Source: Xylanibacter ruminicola
Lineage (GTDB): Bacteria > Bacteroidota > Bacteroidia > Bacteroidales > Bacteroidaceae
Direction of reading: 5' to 3'
Assembly (NCBI RefSeq): GCF_900142525.1
Contig: NZ_FRBD01000005.1
Coordinates: forward strand, 62,001-126,000
DNA length: 64,000 bases
How positions within the stretch are numbered: position 1 is the first letter of the stretch; the number at the start of each line of letters is the position of its first letter. The notes under the pieces are model-generated. The model saw only the letters and a list, made by a program, of their open reading frames with translations. It was not told where the DNA came from and made no database searches. Below, in pieces: positions 51,681 to 60,434 of this stretch. A program made the position numbers and the translations under genes.

Positions 51681-53034
51681 TGTTAGGCTGTTGTAGTCCG
51701 TAGTGTTTTTGTCGGTCTACAATCAGCATGGCGATAGCAGTCAGGGCTGCACCTAAGGCTGTGAAGCCGAATATCAGCATCGATGTGGTGTAACTTGGGT
51801 CGGTCTCATTGGCTCGTCCTACACACATTGGTATGATGGCTCGACCGAAGTTCTGGATAAAGAAAATCATGGAATAGGCAGTTCCCAAGCACTTTAGTGG
51901 TATAATCTTTGGTACACAAGGCCACAGAGCAGCAGGCGCCATAGAGTATCCTATGCTTAGAATAACCATCAGAGCAATGGCTATCGTGCTACTATGCATC
52001 GGCAATGAGAAGCCAAAGTGAACAGCAGTAAGCATCAATGCGCCTGTGATAACTAGGGTTACACCCTTACCATATCGGTCGTTTACAAATCCGAACAATG
52101 GCGTCATGAGTATTGTACCAAATGGAGCTATCGACGAAAAGAACCCTGCGATATCTGCGTCTACGCCATATTTCATCACCATTAGTTTGGTAGAGAACTT
52201 TAAGAATGGCGAAACGGCCGAATAGAATAAAACGCAGAAAAGCGTAATGAGCCAGAATCCAGGATTGCGAAGGGTGATACCTATATCCGCCAAACGGAAT
52301 TCCTCGCTAGCTTCACTTGTTATGCTTGTAGTACTAGTATTGCTCGTCCTGCTAGTACCATCCAGCCTCTTATCCATCACACAGAATACAAGAAATGCCA
52401 GCAATCCGATAATGAGAAATGCCAGCGATACCAGCAGTGGCGTAGAAAGCTTGAAATGTCGTGCGATGGGGGCTGATATACTAAGAGCGGCTGCTGTTCC
52501 TAAACGTGCCATAGCCAACTGTATACCCATAGCCAAAGCAAGCTCGTGGCCTGTAAACCAACGTACCATAGCTTTCGACACGGTAATGCCGGTCATTTCA
52601 TATCCCACACCGAATATAGCGAAACCTAGGCTGGCTCTTGCAACAGTTCCTGGCATATCGATGTCAAACAGAGGGATATGAATCATGTCGTACTCATGGG
52701 TGATGGCTACCAATTTTATCATGGTGCCAATGACCATTAGTGAGCAGGCCAGAACACCGGTAAAACGAATGCCCATCTTGTCGAGGATCAATCCCGAGAA
52801 GAAAAGCATCAGCAGGAATACATTGATAAAGCTTCCGGCACCCGAGAAGAAACCGTAGTCGGATGGAGTCCAACCTAGTCCGCCTTGACTGCGAGGCATC
52901 TCCAACAATGTCTCGAGTGGAGACATCACGTCATTAACGAAGTAGCCCATCATCATAGCCGTAGCTACGATGATGAGCACTGTCCATCTCGCAAAAGGAG
53001 ATTCGTTAAGTCGATGTCGGATGACCTCTGACAT
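51670..53034 (-). CDS. MFS transporter (paralogue 1 of the DUF1846-flanking pair)
   Basis: The 454-residue 12-helix MFS protein starts RWTVLIIVATAMMMGYFVNDVMSPL and carries FSGLILDKMGIRFTGVLACSLMVIG and GFVNDRYGKGVTLVITGALML. It aligns along its length with the gene at 54506-56128 (shared FFxGxILDKMGxRFT, MAGITVSK/RG, MVRWFTGHELALAMGxxxAxARLG and PSLWPxVPK patterns). It begins 3 bp after the DUF1846 gene. The substrate is unknown; the carbohydrate/organic-anion type is a guess only. Confidence 0.87.
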   Translation of the reverse strand: MSEVIRHRLNESPFARWTVLIIVATAMMMGYFVNDVMSPLETLLEMPRSQGGLGWTPSDYGFFSGAGSFINVFLLMLFFSGLILDKMGIRFTGVLACSLMVIGTMIKLVAITHEYDMIHIPLFDIDMPGTVARASLGFAIFGVGYEMTGITVSKAMVRWFTGHELALAMGIQLAMARLGTAAALSISAPIARHFKLSTPLLVSLAFLIIGLLAFLVFCVMDKRLDGTSRTSNTSTTSITSEASEEFRLADIGITLRNPGFWLITLFCVLFYSAVSPFLKFSTKLMVMKYGVDADIAGFFSSIAPFGTILMTPLFGFVNDRYGKGVTLVITGALMLTAVHFGFSLPMHSSTIAIALMVILSIGYSMAPAALWPCVPKIIPLKCLGTAYSMIFFIQNFGRAIIPMCVGRANETDPSYTTSMLIFGFTALGAALTAIAMLIVDRQKHYGLQQPNIKK

Positions 53035-53037
53035 ATA

Positions 53038-54504
53038 TTACTTCTTCTTCTTTACAGGGTCGCAGGTCAGTCCGCAGCCAAGCTTCTTGAATATCTTGCG
53101 ATCAACCTCGCTCAGCATGACGGTGGTGTGTACCTGGCAGCCACGCAGTTTGGGCAACTGCTCCAGCGCCTTGCGACAGTTTTCGTCGTCGTTCGAGAGC
53201 ACACTTAGTGCTACCAGAACCTCGTCGGTATGCAGGCGTGGGTTCTTACCTCCCAGATATTCAATCTTTGTTTTCTGAACTGGTTCGATGAGGCTCTGTG
53301 GAATCAGTTTTGCCTCATGGTCAATCTCTGCCAGATGCTTGGTGGCGTTCAGCAGAAGAGCTGCACTACAACCCAGCAGGGGTGATGATTTGGCGGTGAT
53401 AATAGTACCATCCTCTAGTTCAATAGCTGCAGACTGAAGTCCTGTCTCCAGTTTCTTCTCGTAGGCAGCTGTTGTAACAGGTCGGAAGGCGGTAGTAATC
53501 TTGGCCTGATTAAAGAGCATACGTATCTTGTTGACCTCGCTCTCGTTGTCGGCACCATCAGCCATCTTGTTGGTAGCATCGTAGAATCGACGGATGATCT
53601 CATCCTTTGAAGCCTTACAGCAAACCTCATCATCGCTGATGCAGAAGCCGATCATATTAACACCCATATCTGTTGGCGACTTGTATGGATTCTCGCCATA
53701 GATACCTTCGAAGAGTGCATTCAGCACGGGGAAGATTTCGATATCGCGATTGTAGTTCACGGCGGTCTTATTGTAGGCCTCCAGATGGAATGGGTCAATC
53801 ATGTTCACATCGTTAAGATCGGCAGTAGCTGCCTCGTAGGCGATGTTGACAGGATGCTTCAAGGGCAGATTCCAAACGGGGAAAGTCTCGAATTTAGCGT
53901 ATCCGGCACGGATGCCACGCTTGTTCTCATTGTAAAGCTGCGACAAGCATGTTGCCATCTTACCTGAACCAGGGCCAGGAGCAGTAACGATAACCAGAGG
54001 ACGTGAAGTCTCAACATAGTCGTTCTTACCGAAACCTTCGTCGCTGGCAATCAGCTCCACGTTGTGAGGATAGCCGTCGATGGGGTAGTGAACGTACGAC
54101 TTGATGCCCTCGCGCTCCAAACGATGACGGAACTGGTCGGCAGCATGCTGTCCGTTGTAGTGAGTGATAACGACACTGCCCACCATGAAGTTGCGGCTCA
54201 TAAATTCATCGCGCAGACGCAGTACGTCCTCATCGTATGTGATGCCGAGGTCGGCACGGACTTTGTTTTTTTCGATGTCCTCAGCATTGACAACTATCAC
54301 GATTTCGATGCTGTCGCGCAACTGGCCCAGCATGCGAAGCTTTGAATCGGGCTTGAAACCAGGCAGAACTCTTGATGCATGGTGGTCGTCAAACAACTTT
54401 CCACCTAACTCCATATAGAGCTTTCCGTCGAACTGAGCAATACGCTCTTTAATATGCTCAGACTGAATCTTGAGATATTTCTCGTTATCGAATCCTATTT
54501 TCAT
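53038..54504 (-). CDS. DUF1846 (UPF0371) family protein, unknown function
   Basis: The 488-residue protein is full length for DUF1846: MKIGFDNEKYLKIQSEHI, GKLYMELGGKLFDDHHASRVLPGF, RDSIEIVIVVNAEDIEKNKVRADLG, LVIVTAPGPGSGKMATCLSQLYNENKRGI (a P-loop-like segment, about residues 175-200), and LLGCSAALLLNATKHLA. The fold is reported as Rossmann-like, but no reaction is known to me. It lies between two paralogous MFS genes with gaps of 3 bp and 1 bp, so the three must act together. The start at 54504 matches the family; an upstream extension overlaps the MFS gene. Confidence 0.92.
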   Translation of the reverse strand: MKIGFDNEKYLKIQSEHIKERIAQFDGKLYMELGGKLFDDHHASRVLPGFKPDSKLRMLGQLRDSIEIVIVVNAEDIEKNKVRADLGITYDEDVLRLRDEFMSRNFMVGSVVITHYNGQHAADQFRHRLEREGIKSYVHYPIDGYPHNVELIASDEGFGKNDYVETSRPLVIVTAPGPGSGKMATCLSQLYNENKRGIRAGYAKFETFPVWNLPLKHPVNIAYEAATADLNDVNMIDPFHLEAYNKTAVNYNRDIEIFPVLNALFEGIYGENPYKSPTDMGVNMIGFCISDDEVCCKASKDEIIRRFYDATNKMADGADNESEVNKIRMLFNQAKITTAFRPVTTAAYEKKLETGLQSAAIELEDGTIITAKSSPLLGCSAALLLNATKHLAEIDHEAKLIPQSLIEPVQKTKIEYLGGKNPRLHTDEVLVALSVLSNDDENCRKALEQLPKLRGCQVHTTVMLSEVDRKIFKKLGCGLTCDPVKKKK

Positions 54505-54505
54505 A

Positions 54506-56128
54506 TTACTCTGTGATGTTAGGAAGTTCGAGACCAATACCTTTTTTCTTATCTACAACCTTCAGCACGAAGCCCAGAATCAATGCTGCTACACCAAGTG
54601 ATGCCAGCATAACCAGTGGTGCTGTGTAATCGAACTGAGTAGGATCGGTAACGCCGGGGTTTGTCTGGTCGAGTACCTTACCAATGAGCAGTGGGAACAG
54701 CCACAGACCGATGTTCTGAATCCAAAAAATCAGTGCGTAAGCTGAACCAATCACCTTAGCATCAACCAGCTTGGGCACTGATGGCCAGAGCGAAGCTGGA
54801 ACCAGTGAGAACGATGCGCCAAGAACCAGAATGGTTGTGTAAGCGATGATGATACCACCAACGGCATTGTCCTTGAACATAGGCAGAACGAATGCGAAAG
54901 TAAGGTGACAAGCGATGAGCAGGATTGAACCCAGCACCAGCATTGAAGCAGCCTTGCCATGATGGTCAAGATAGCTACCAAGGATAGGAGTGATGAGTAC
55001 AGCCAGCAGTGGGAATACAGCAAAGATACTCTCGGCCGACTGACGCATGTAACCCATATAACAATAGGTGATAAGTGCAACGATTGAAAGTCCCAACAAA
55101 CCGAACTTCAGGTTAGCCTTCTTCTGGAAGTTTGAAGCGAAACCTGCAGCGGCAACCACCAGCATGATAACATACTGAACGATGGTTACATCAGGCTGAG
55201 CCCAGAATGAATCAGCATCTGGAGTGGTCAGTGTAAGGTTACACTGCAGCATGTTTACAGCATACTTCTGGAATGGGAAGATAGCAGAATAGTAGAGTAC
55301 GCAGAGCAGAGCTACAATCCAGAAACCGCTATCTGTAAGAATCTTACCCAGGTCGCTAATCTTGAATGGATCGTCCTTCTCCTCAGCCTCACCAGTCTGT
55401 GCATCCAGCTTCTGGTCCATGAAGAAGTAAACGATAGTCATGATGAGTGCGATACACATCAGCACTACACCAAAGGCAACTGAACGACTAACGCTTACCT
55501 CGCCACCCAGACGGGCAAAGAAAGGCGAGAAGATCATACAGGTGGCAACACCTAGACGAGCTAGAGCCATCTCTGAACCCATAGCCAGAGCCATCTCGCG
55601 GCCCTTGAACCACTTAACGATTCCTCTTGAAACGGTGATACCAGCCATCTCGCAGCCACAACCGAAAATCATAAATCCGCAGGCTGCAAACTTTGCCGAA
55701 GCAGGCATGCCAGCATAGAATGGCGATACACCCAGCTCGTCGAATACGGGGATATAGTTCAGGTGATTGTTAAACCATGCCTCGAGTCCAGTTCCCATGA
55801 AACTTTCGCTAACGGCATACCACTTTACACAGGCTCCAACCAGCATAACGGCAGCTGAAAGAACTGCTGTGAAGCGAACGCCCATCTTGTCGAGGATGAT
55901 ACCTGCGAAGATGAGGAAGAACACGAATACGTTAAGGAATACCTCTGAACCCTGCATGGTACCGAATGCTGTTGAATCCCAACCACGGGTCTCCTGCATC
56001 AGGTCCTTGATAGGTGAGAGGATATCCATAAAGATGTAGGCACAGAACATAGCGAGTGCCAGAAGTAATAGCGCAGTCCAGCGCATGCCAGCGCTGTCGC
56101 GAAGAGTTTTCTGAATTGCTTGAGTCAT
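54506..56128 (-). CDS. MFS transporter (paralogue 2 of the DUF1846-flanking pair)
   Basis: The 540-residue protein has 12 or more membrane segments: MRWTALLLLALAMFCAYIFMDILSP, FFLIFAGIILDKMGVRFTAVLSAAVMLVGACVKW, and GCGCEMAGITVSRGIVKWFKGREMALAMGSEMALARLGVA. It is longer than its paralogue because of an extended segment after helix 3 and an insertion near residues 290-345. It is the first gene of the MFS-DUF1846-MFS unit. No Bacteroidetes -7 box is seen upstream; three strong dyads lie at 56163-56221 instead. Confidence 0.88.
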   Translation of the reverse strand: MTQAIQKTLRDSAGMRWTALLLLALAMFCAYIFMDILSPIKDLMQETRGWDSTAFGTMQGSEVFLNVFVFFLIFAGIILDKMGVRFTAVLSAAVMLVGACVKWYAVSESFMGTGLEAWFNNHLNYIPVFDELGVSPFYAGMPASAKFAACGFMIFGCGCEMAGITVSRGIVKWFKGREMALAMGSEMALARLGVATCMIFSPFFARLGGEVSVSRSVAFGVVLMCIALIMTIVYFFMDQKLDAQTGEAEEKDDPFKISDLGKILTDSGFWIVALLCVLYYSAIFPFQKYAVNMLQCNLTLTTPDADSFWAQPDVTIVQYVIMLVVAAAGFASNFQKKANLKFGLLGLSIVALITYCYMGYMRQSAESIFAVFPLLAVLITPILGSYLDHHGKAASMLVLGSILLIACHLTFAFVLPMFKDNAVGGIIIAYTTILVLGASFSLVPASLWPSVPKLVDAKVIGSAYALIFWIQNIGLWLFPLLIGKVLDQTNPGVTDPTQFDYTAPLVMLASLGVAALILGFVLKVVDKKKGIGLELPNITE

Positions 56129-56162
56129 TATTGTTTTTTTTTATTTCTTTCTCTTTAAATTA

Positions 56163-56221
56163 TTCCCACGTTGGGAACATAATGTTCCCACACTGGGAAT
56201 GAATTGTTCCCACACTGGGAA
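56163..56221. promoter_or_regulatory. Three tandem 15-bp dyads, TTCCCA-N3-TGGGAA, 22-bp period
   Basis: Dyads at 56163-56177, 56185-56199 and 56207-56221 are spaced exactly 22 bp, about two helical turns, so they lie on one DNA face. The spacers are CGT, CAC and CAC. They sit 35-93 bp upstream of the MFS ATG and just below the peptidase stop. They may be operator sites for the MFS-DUF1846 unit, or RNA hairpins in a read-through transcript. Confidence 0.85.
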
Positions 56222-56225
56222 TATT

Positions 56226-58430
56226 TTACTTCAACCAGCGATCCAACCAGTTAAAGAATGTACGTTGCCAAAGAACTCCGTTCTGTGGTTTCAATACCCA
56301 GTGATTCTCATCGGGGAAGATGAGCAACTCGGCAGGAATCCCCTTCATGCGGGCAGCATTAAATGCCGACATTCCCTGAGTAGCGTTGATACGATAATCC
56401 TTCTCGCCATGAATGCAGAGGATAGGAGTATCCCACTTCTCAACGAACTTATGTGGAGAGTTGTGATATGTCTTTTTGGCGTTAGGCAGCTGAGGACGGT
56501 GCCAGTAAGCCTCGTCGTACTCCCAGTTAGAGAACCAGTTCTCTTCAGTCTCTGTGTACATAGCAGCCAGATTGAAAGCACCATCGTGAGAGATGAATGC
56601 CTTGAAACGCTTGTCGTGGTGACCTGCGAGATAGTAAACAGAGAAACCACCGAACGATGCACCAACGGCACCCAGATGATCCTTGTCTACGTATGGCAGA
56701 TTGTTGGCAGCATCGTCGATAGCCGACAGATAGTCGTCCATGCACTGACCGGTCCAGTCACCTGAAATCTCCTCGAGCCACTCGTGTCCGAATCCAGGCA
56801 AACCGCGACGGTTTGGTGCAACAACCACATATCCCTGAGATGCCATGATAAAGAAGTTCCAACGATAGCTCCAGAACTGTGAAACAGGACTCTGAGGACC
56901 ACCCTCGCAGAACAGCAGGGTAGGATATTTCTTCGAAGCATCGAAGTTTGGTGGCAGGATAATCCAAGCCAACAACTCCTTACCATCGGTAGTCTTCACC
57001 CAGCGCTGCTGAACAGAAGGCTTAGCCAACTGATCGGTAATGTGCTTGTTCTCGAAAGTAAGCTGACTAACAGCTGTGTTAGCAGGCTTCTTGAAGTTTG
57101 GGGTTACAATATAAAGATCGGCAGGAGCGGTGATAGAGTGGCGCTCCATCAGCAGCTGCTTACCATTGTTCATCAGATGGATTGAACCAAAGTCGGCCCA
57201 AGCATTACCCTCCTGGCAACCAGAAGCAGACTGAGGTGTAACCATGGTGTTCATCTGTTTCAGCTCACCCTTCCAGTTAACAGCATAGAGGTTCTCTGTA
57301 GCGTGCCAAACACCAATGAAGTAGATCATCACATCCTTAGAATCGCTCCATACAAAGTCATCTACATTTGAGTCGAAACTCTCTGTAACGTATTTCTTCT
57401 CACCAGAAGCTAAGTTGTAGACACACAGACGGTTACGATCTGACTCGTAGCCATCGTGTTCCATCGAAGTCCAAGCTACATACTTGCCGTCTGGCGAGAA
57501 CTTGGGGTTCTGATCGTAACCAACGTTGTTCTGGAGATTCTCCTTAGCGTTCACGCTCTGGTACTTCAGAGTCTTGGTGGGATCAACCTCAGGAGCCTTG
57601 TAATCAGCAGGCTTGCAGAGGTTCTTCGTCTCGCGCGTACCTATTATATATAAGTAGATATCAGAATCGGTTGAGATTGAGTAGGCCAAACCAGTCTTCT
57701 TTCTGCAGGTATAGGCAATAGATTTAGAATCAGGACTCCAGTCCAACTGCTCAATACCACCGAACGGCTCCATGGGGCACTCGAATGGCTCACCCTCCAG
57801 AATGTCGATACCATCTTTGATACCGTTCTCAGTCACGTCAGCAACAAAAGGATGCTGGATGCTCTCTACATAGTGGTCCCAGTGGCGATACATCAAATCG
57901 GTTACCAGTCGACCTGTTGCTTTAGGCAGGTCATCAGGATTCTTCTTGATAATCTCATTGAATTCAAGAGAGTGGAGTAGGATTACTCTCTTGCCATCGG
58001 GCGAGAACTTATATCCCTCGATATCCTTCGAGGTCTTTGAAATCTGCTTGCGGTCAGAACCGTCAGCATTCATGGTCCACAACTGACCACCTGAAAGGAA
58101 TGCAATCTTACCCTGATACCAAGTAGGATCAGTCTCACTCTTTGTGCCTGTAGTCAGAGTGGTGTTGCCTGTACCATCAGCATTGATGATAGCAATCTTC
58201 TGCTGACTCTTATTGGCTTTCACACTATAGTAACCAATCTGGTAAACAATCTGCTTGCCATCGGCCGAAGCCTCAGCAGCTCCAATGCGTCCCATGGCCC
58301 AAAGAGCCTCAGGGGTCATCAAGTTGCTACTCAGTTTGATGTTCTGCTTACCTATTTTCACGTTCTCTTGCGCATTAACTAGTGATACTAGATTGGCTAG
58401 TAATATTAGAATAACTAAACTTTTCTTCAT
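56226..58430 (-). CDS. S9-family prolyl-oligopeptidase-type peptidase (DPP/acylaminoacyl-peptidase group)
   Basis: The 734-residue protein has a signal peptide (KKSLVILILLANLVSLVNAQ), a TolB/WD40-like beta-propeller (about residues 50-440: SPDGKRVILLHS, WSPDSKSIAYTCRK, FSPDGKYVAWTSMEHDG) and an alpha/beta-hydrolase domain (about 470-734). The nucleophile Ser is in GASFGGFSVYYLAGH (about 591); Asp and His are near HGEKDYRI and PDENHWV. It cleaves peptides in the periplasm, useful for a peptide-using organism with PepT and a POT transporter. It follows yidC after 5 bp. Confidence 0.93.
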   Translation of the reverse strand: MKKSLVILILLANLVSLVNAQENVKIGKQNIKLSSNLMTPEALWAMGRIGAAEASADGKQIVYQIGYYSVKANKSQQKIAIINADGTGNTTLTTGTKSETDPTWYQGKIAFLSGGQLWTMNADGSDRKQISKTSKDIEGYKFSPDGKRVILLHSLEFNEIIKKNPDDLPKATGRLVTDLMYRHWDHYVESIQHPFVADVTENGIKDGIDILEGEPFECPMEPFGGIEQLDWSPDSKSIAYTCRKKTGLAYSISTDSDIYLYIIGTRETKNLCKPADYKAPEVDPTKTLKYQSVNAKENLQNNVGYDQNPKFSPDGKYVAWTSMEHDGYESDRNRLCVYNLASGEKKYVTESFDSNVDDFVWSDSKDVMIYFIGVWHATENLYAVNWKGELKQMNTMVTPQSASGCQEGNAWADFGSIHLMNNGKQLLMERHSITAPADLYIVTPNFKKPANTAVSQLTFENKHITDQLAKPSVQQRWVKTTDGKELLAWIILPPNFDASKKYPTLLFCEGGPQSPVSQFWSYRWNFFIMASQGYVVVAPNRRGLPGFGHEWLEEISGDWTGQCMDDYLSAIDDAANNLPYVDKDHLGAVGASFGGFSVYYLAGHHDKRFKAFISHDGAFNLAAMYTETEENWFSNWEYDEAYWHRPQLPNAKKTYHNSPHKFVEKWDTPILCIHGEKDYRINATQGMSAFNAARMKGIPAELLIFPDENHWVLKPQNGVLWQRTFFNWLDRWLK

Positions 58431-58435
58431 ACAGT

Positions 58436-60325
58436 TTATCTTTTTTGTTGGTTCATTCTTTGTTTCTGAAGCTCCTCAGCCTGCTTCTGCATGGCCTCCA
58501 GACGGGCAGCAAGACCAGATGTCTTCTTCTGAGGGTTGTTCTTGTTCTCTTTGTACTTTGCCTCAAGTATAGCCAGCAACTTCTCGTCGTTGGTAGTCTT
58601 ACGGAGTGTCCACATAATGGCAGCCGAGAAGAATAATGAGATAAAGTAGTAGAAGTTTAGACCTGATGAGTAGTCATTGAACATGAAGAAGAACATTACT
58701 GGCATCAGATACATCATCCACTGCATCATCTTCATCTGCTCAGCCTGCTGACCAACCATCTGGTCTCTCTGTTGGCGCATAGTCATATATGAATAGAGAA
58801 CGTTCGATACACAGAACAGGATACATGTCAGCGACAAGTGATCTCCGATACCCCAGATGTTGGTGCCCCATTCGATGATTGGGTCGTAGGTCGAGAGGTC
58901 GCTGATCCAAAGGAACGACTCGCGACGCAGCTGGATAGCATTAGGTACGAAGAAGAACATAGCCATCCAGATTGGGAACTGAATCAGCATGGGCAGACAG
59001 CCTCCAAGTGGCGATACGCCATATTGAGAATATAGCTGCATCATAGCCTGCTGTTTCTTCATCTGGTCCTCTGGCTTGTCGTATTGCTTGGTAGCCTCGT
59101 CGAGTTTTGGCTTCAACACGCGCATCTTAGCACTCGACATATAACTTTTCTTCACCATTGGGAAGGTAAGAACCTTCAGCAACAGGGTGATCAGAATCAG
59201 TACGATACCCATTGAGAAGCCCCATGAGGTCAACCAGTCGAATACGTAGATGGTGAACCAACGGTTAATCCAGCGAACCAGCCACCAACCGAGGTTTACC
59301 AGCTGCTCAAGGTCCAGATCTTTGCCGAATGTGCTCTGCTGTTCAACTTCCTTAATCAGTCGGAAGTCGTTAGGACCAATATACATTTCGAACTCCGAAG
59401 CCTTGGCTCCTGTTGGATCGAAAGCTGTCTTCAGTTTGGCGTTAAACTGCTTCAAGTAGCCAGAACCCTTCTGTTGAGGCACACTTGTAAGCAGTGAATT
59501 AGCTGCGAAATCATCCTTAGCAATCAGAGCTGCTGAGAAGAACTGGTTCTTAAAGGCAACCCATTCCAGTTGCTCGTCAATCTTTTCATCTATCTTCTCT
59601 GAAGTCTCGTTCAGATAGTCTGTGCCACCATCCTTTTCCTTATAGGTAACTGATGTGTAGCGGTTCTCAAACGTAAAACCCTTCTCCTGCTGACGGCAAA
59701 GGTCGTTCCACTCTAGGCTCATCTCCTGATAGTTAGGAGCAAACATACCCTGCAATCCGTTTGCCTTCAGGTTGAAGTGCAACATATAGTCCTTACCCAG
59801 AACGTAGTTGAACTCGATGCTACCGCCGTTGCCTGCCTGAGCAGTCATGGTGAGGGTAGAGTCTGTAACGTTCGATGGGGTGAAGAACAGGTCTTTGGTG
59901 ATAATGTTCTCCGACTTTCCTGCCAACATGAAGTTCATCTGCTGGGTCTTCTCGTCGAAGAGCGTTACGTCCATACCATCTTCCAGATTCTCAAAACCTT
60001 TGATAACGGCTTTAGCCAGTGTGCCGCCTTTTGTGTTGAATGTCAGTTCAACCTTGTTGTTTTTCAGAACAACAGACTCGTTTTTACCGTTAAGTGCTGC
60101 ATAGAATGCAGCTGTTGTGTCACCCTGAGCAGCTGCTTCAGCCTGTGCTTTACGTGCAGCCTCTTCTGCTTTCTGTTTCTTGGCGGCATTCTGTTGCACG
60201 GCTGTTGCAATGCTGTCTTGTTTTCTTGCGGCCTCTATTTCCTCCTGCGAAGGCTGATTATACCAACTGAAGCCGATAAGCACCAGCGCAATGAGGGCGA
60301 AGCCGATAATAGTGTCTTTATTCAT
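58436..60325 (-). CDS. yidC: Membrane protein insertase YidC
   Basis: The 629-residue protein has an N-terminal anchor (IGFALIALVLIGFSWY), a large periplasmic beta domain (about residues 60-350: NGKNESVVLKNNKVELTFNTKGGTLAKAVIKG) and the five-helix insertase core (about 365-590: WGFSMGIVLILITLLLKVLTFPMVKKSYMSSAKMRVLKPKL, YGVSPLGGCLPMLIQFPIWMAMFFFV). The hydrophilic groove Arg equivalent is not assigned. The tail is Lys/Gln-rich. It inserts membrane proteins alone or with Sec. A -7 box lies 43 bp upstream. Confidence 0.97.
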   Translation of the reverse strand: MNKDTIIGFALIALVLIGFSWYNQPSQEEIEAARKQDSIATAVQQNAAKKQKAEEAARKAQAEAAAQGDTTAAFYAALNGKNESVVLKNNKVELTFNTKGGTLAKAVIKGFENLEDGMDVTLFDEKTQQMNFMLAGKSENIITKDLFFTPSNVTDSTLTMTAQAGNGGSIEFNYVLGKDYMLHFNLKANGLQGMFAPNYQEMSLEWNDLCRQQEKGFTFENRYTSVTYKEKDGGTDYLNETSEKIDEKIDEQLEWVAFKNQFFSAALIAKDDFAANSLLTSVPQQKGSGYLKQFNAKLKTAFDPTGAKASEFEMYIGPNDFRLIKEVEQQSTFGKDLDLEQLVNLGWWLVRWINRWFTIYVFDWLTSWGFSMGIVLILITLLLKVLTFPMVKKSYMSSAKMRVLKPKLDEATKQYDKPEDQMKKQQAMMQLYSQYGVSPLGGCLPMLIQFPIWMAMFFFVPNAIQLRRESFLWISDLSTYDPIIEWGTNIWGIGDHLSLTCILFCVSNVLYSYMTMRQQRDQMVGQQAEQMKMMQWMMYLMPVMFFFMFNDYSSGLNFYYFISLFFSAAIMWTLRKTTNDEKLLAILEAKYKENKNNPQKKTSGLAARLEAMQKQAEELQKQRMNQQKR

Positions 60326-60367
60326 TTCTATTTTGCTTTTTTATTAATGTACGCGTAAATCAAGGTG

Positions 60368-60375
60368 CAAAATTA
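60368..60375 (-). promoter_or_regulatory. -7 promoter element of yidC
   Basis: TAATTTTG followed by CACC on the minus strand, in the divergent yidC-DUF3078 region. Confidence 0.6.
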
Positions 60376-60418
60376 CGAAAAAAATACGAAATGAATGCAA
60401 TCTATTGGCAAAAAATTG

Positions 60419-60426
60419 TATCTTTG
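60419..60426 (+). promoter_or_regulatory. -7 promoter element of the DUF3078 gene, very short leader
   Basis: TATCTTTG followed by CAGC ends 8 nt before the ATG at 60435, so the leader would be about 4-5 nt. Confidence 0.6.
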
Positions 60427-60434
60427 CAGCAGAT

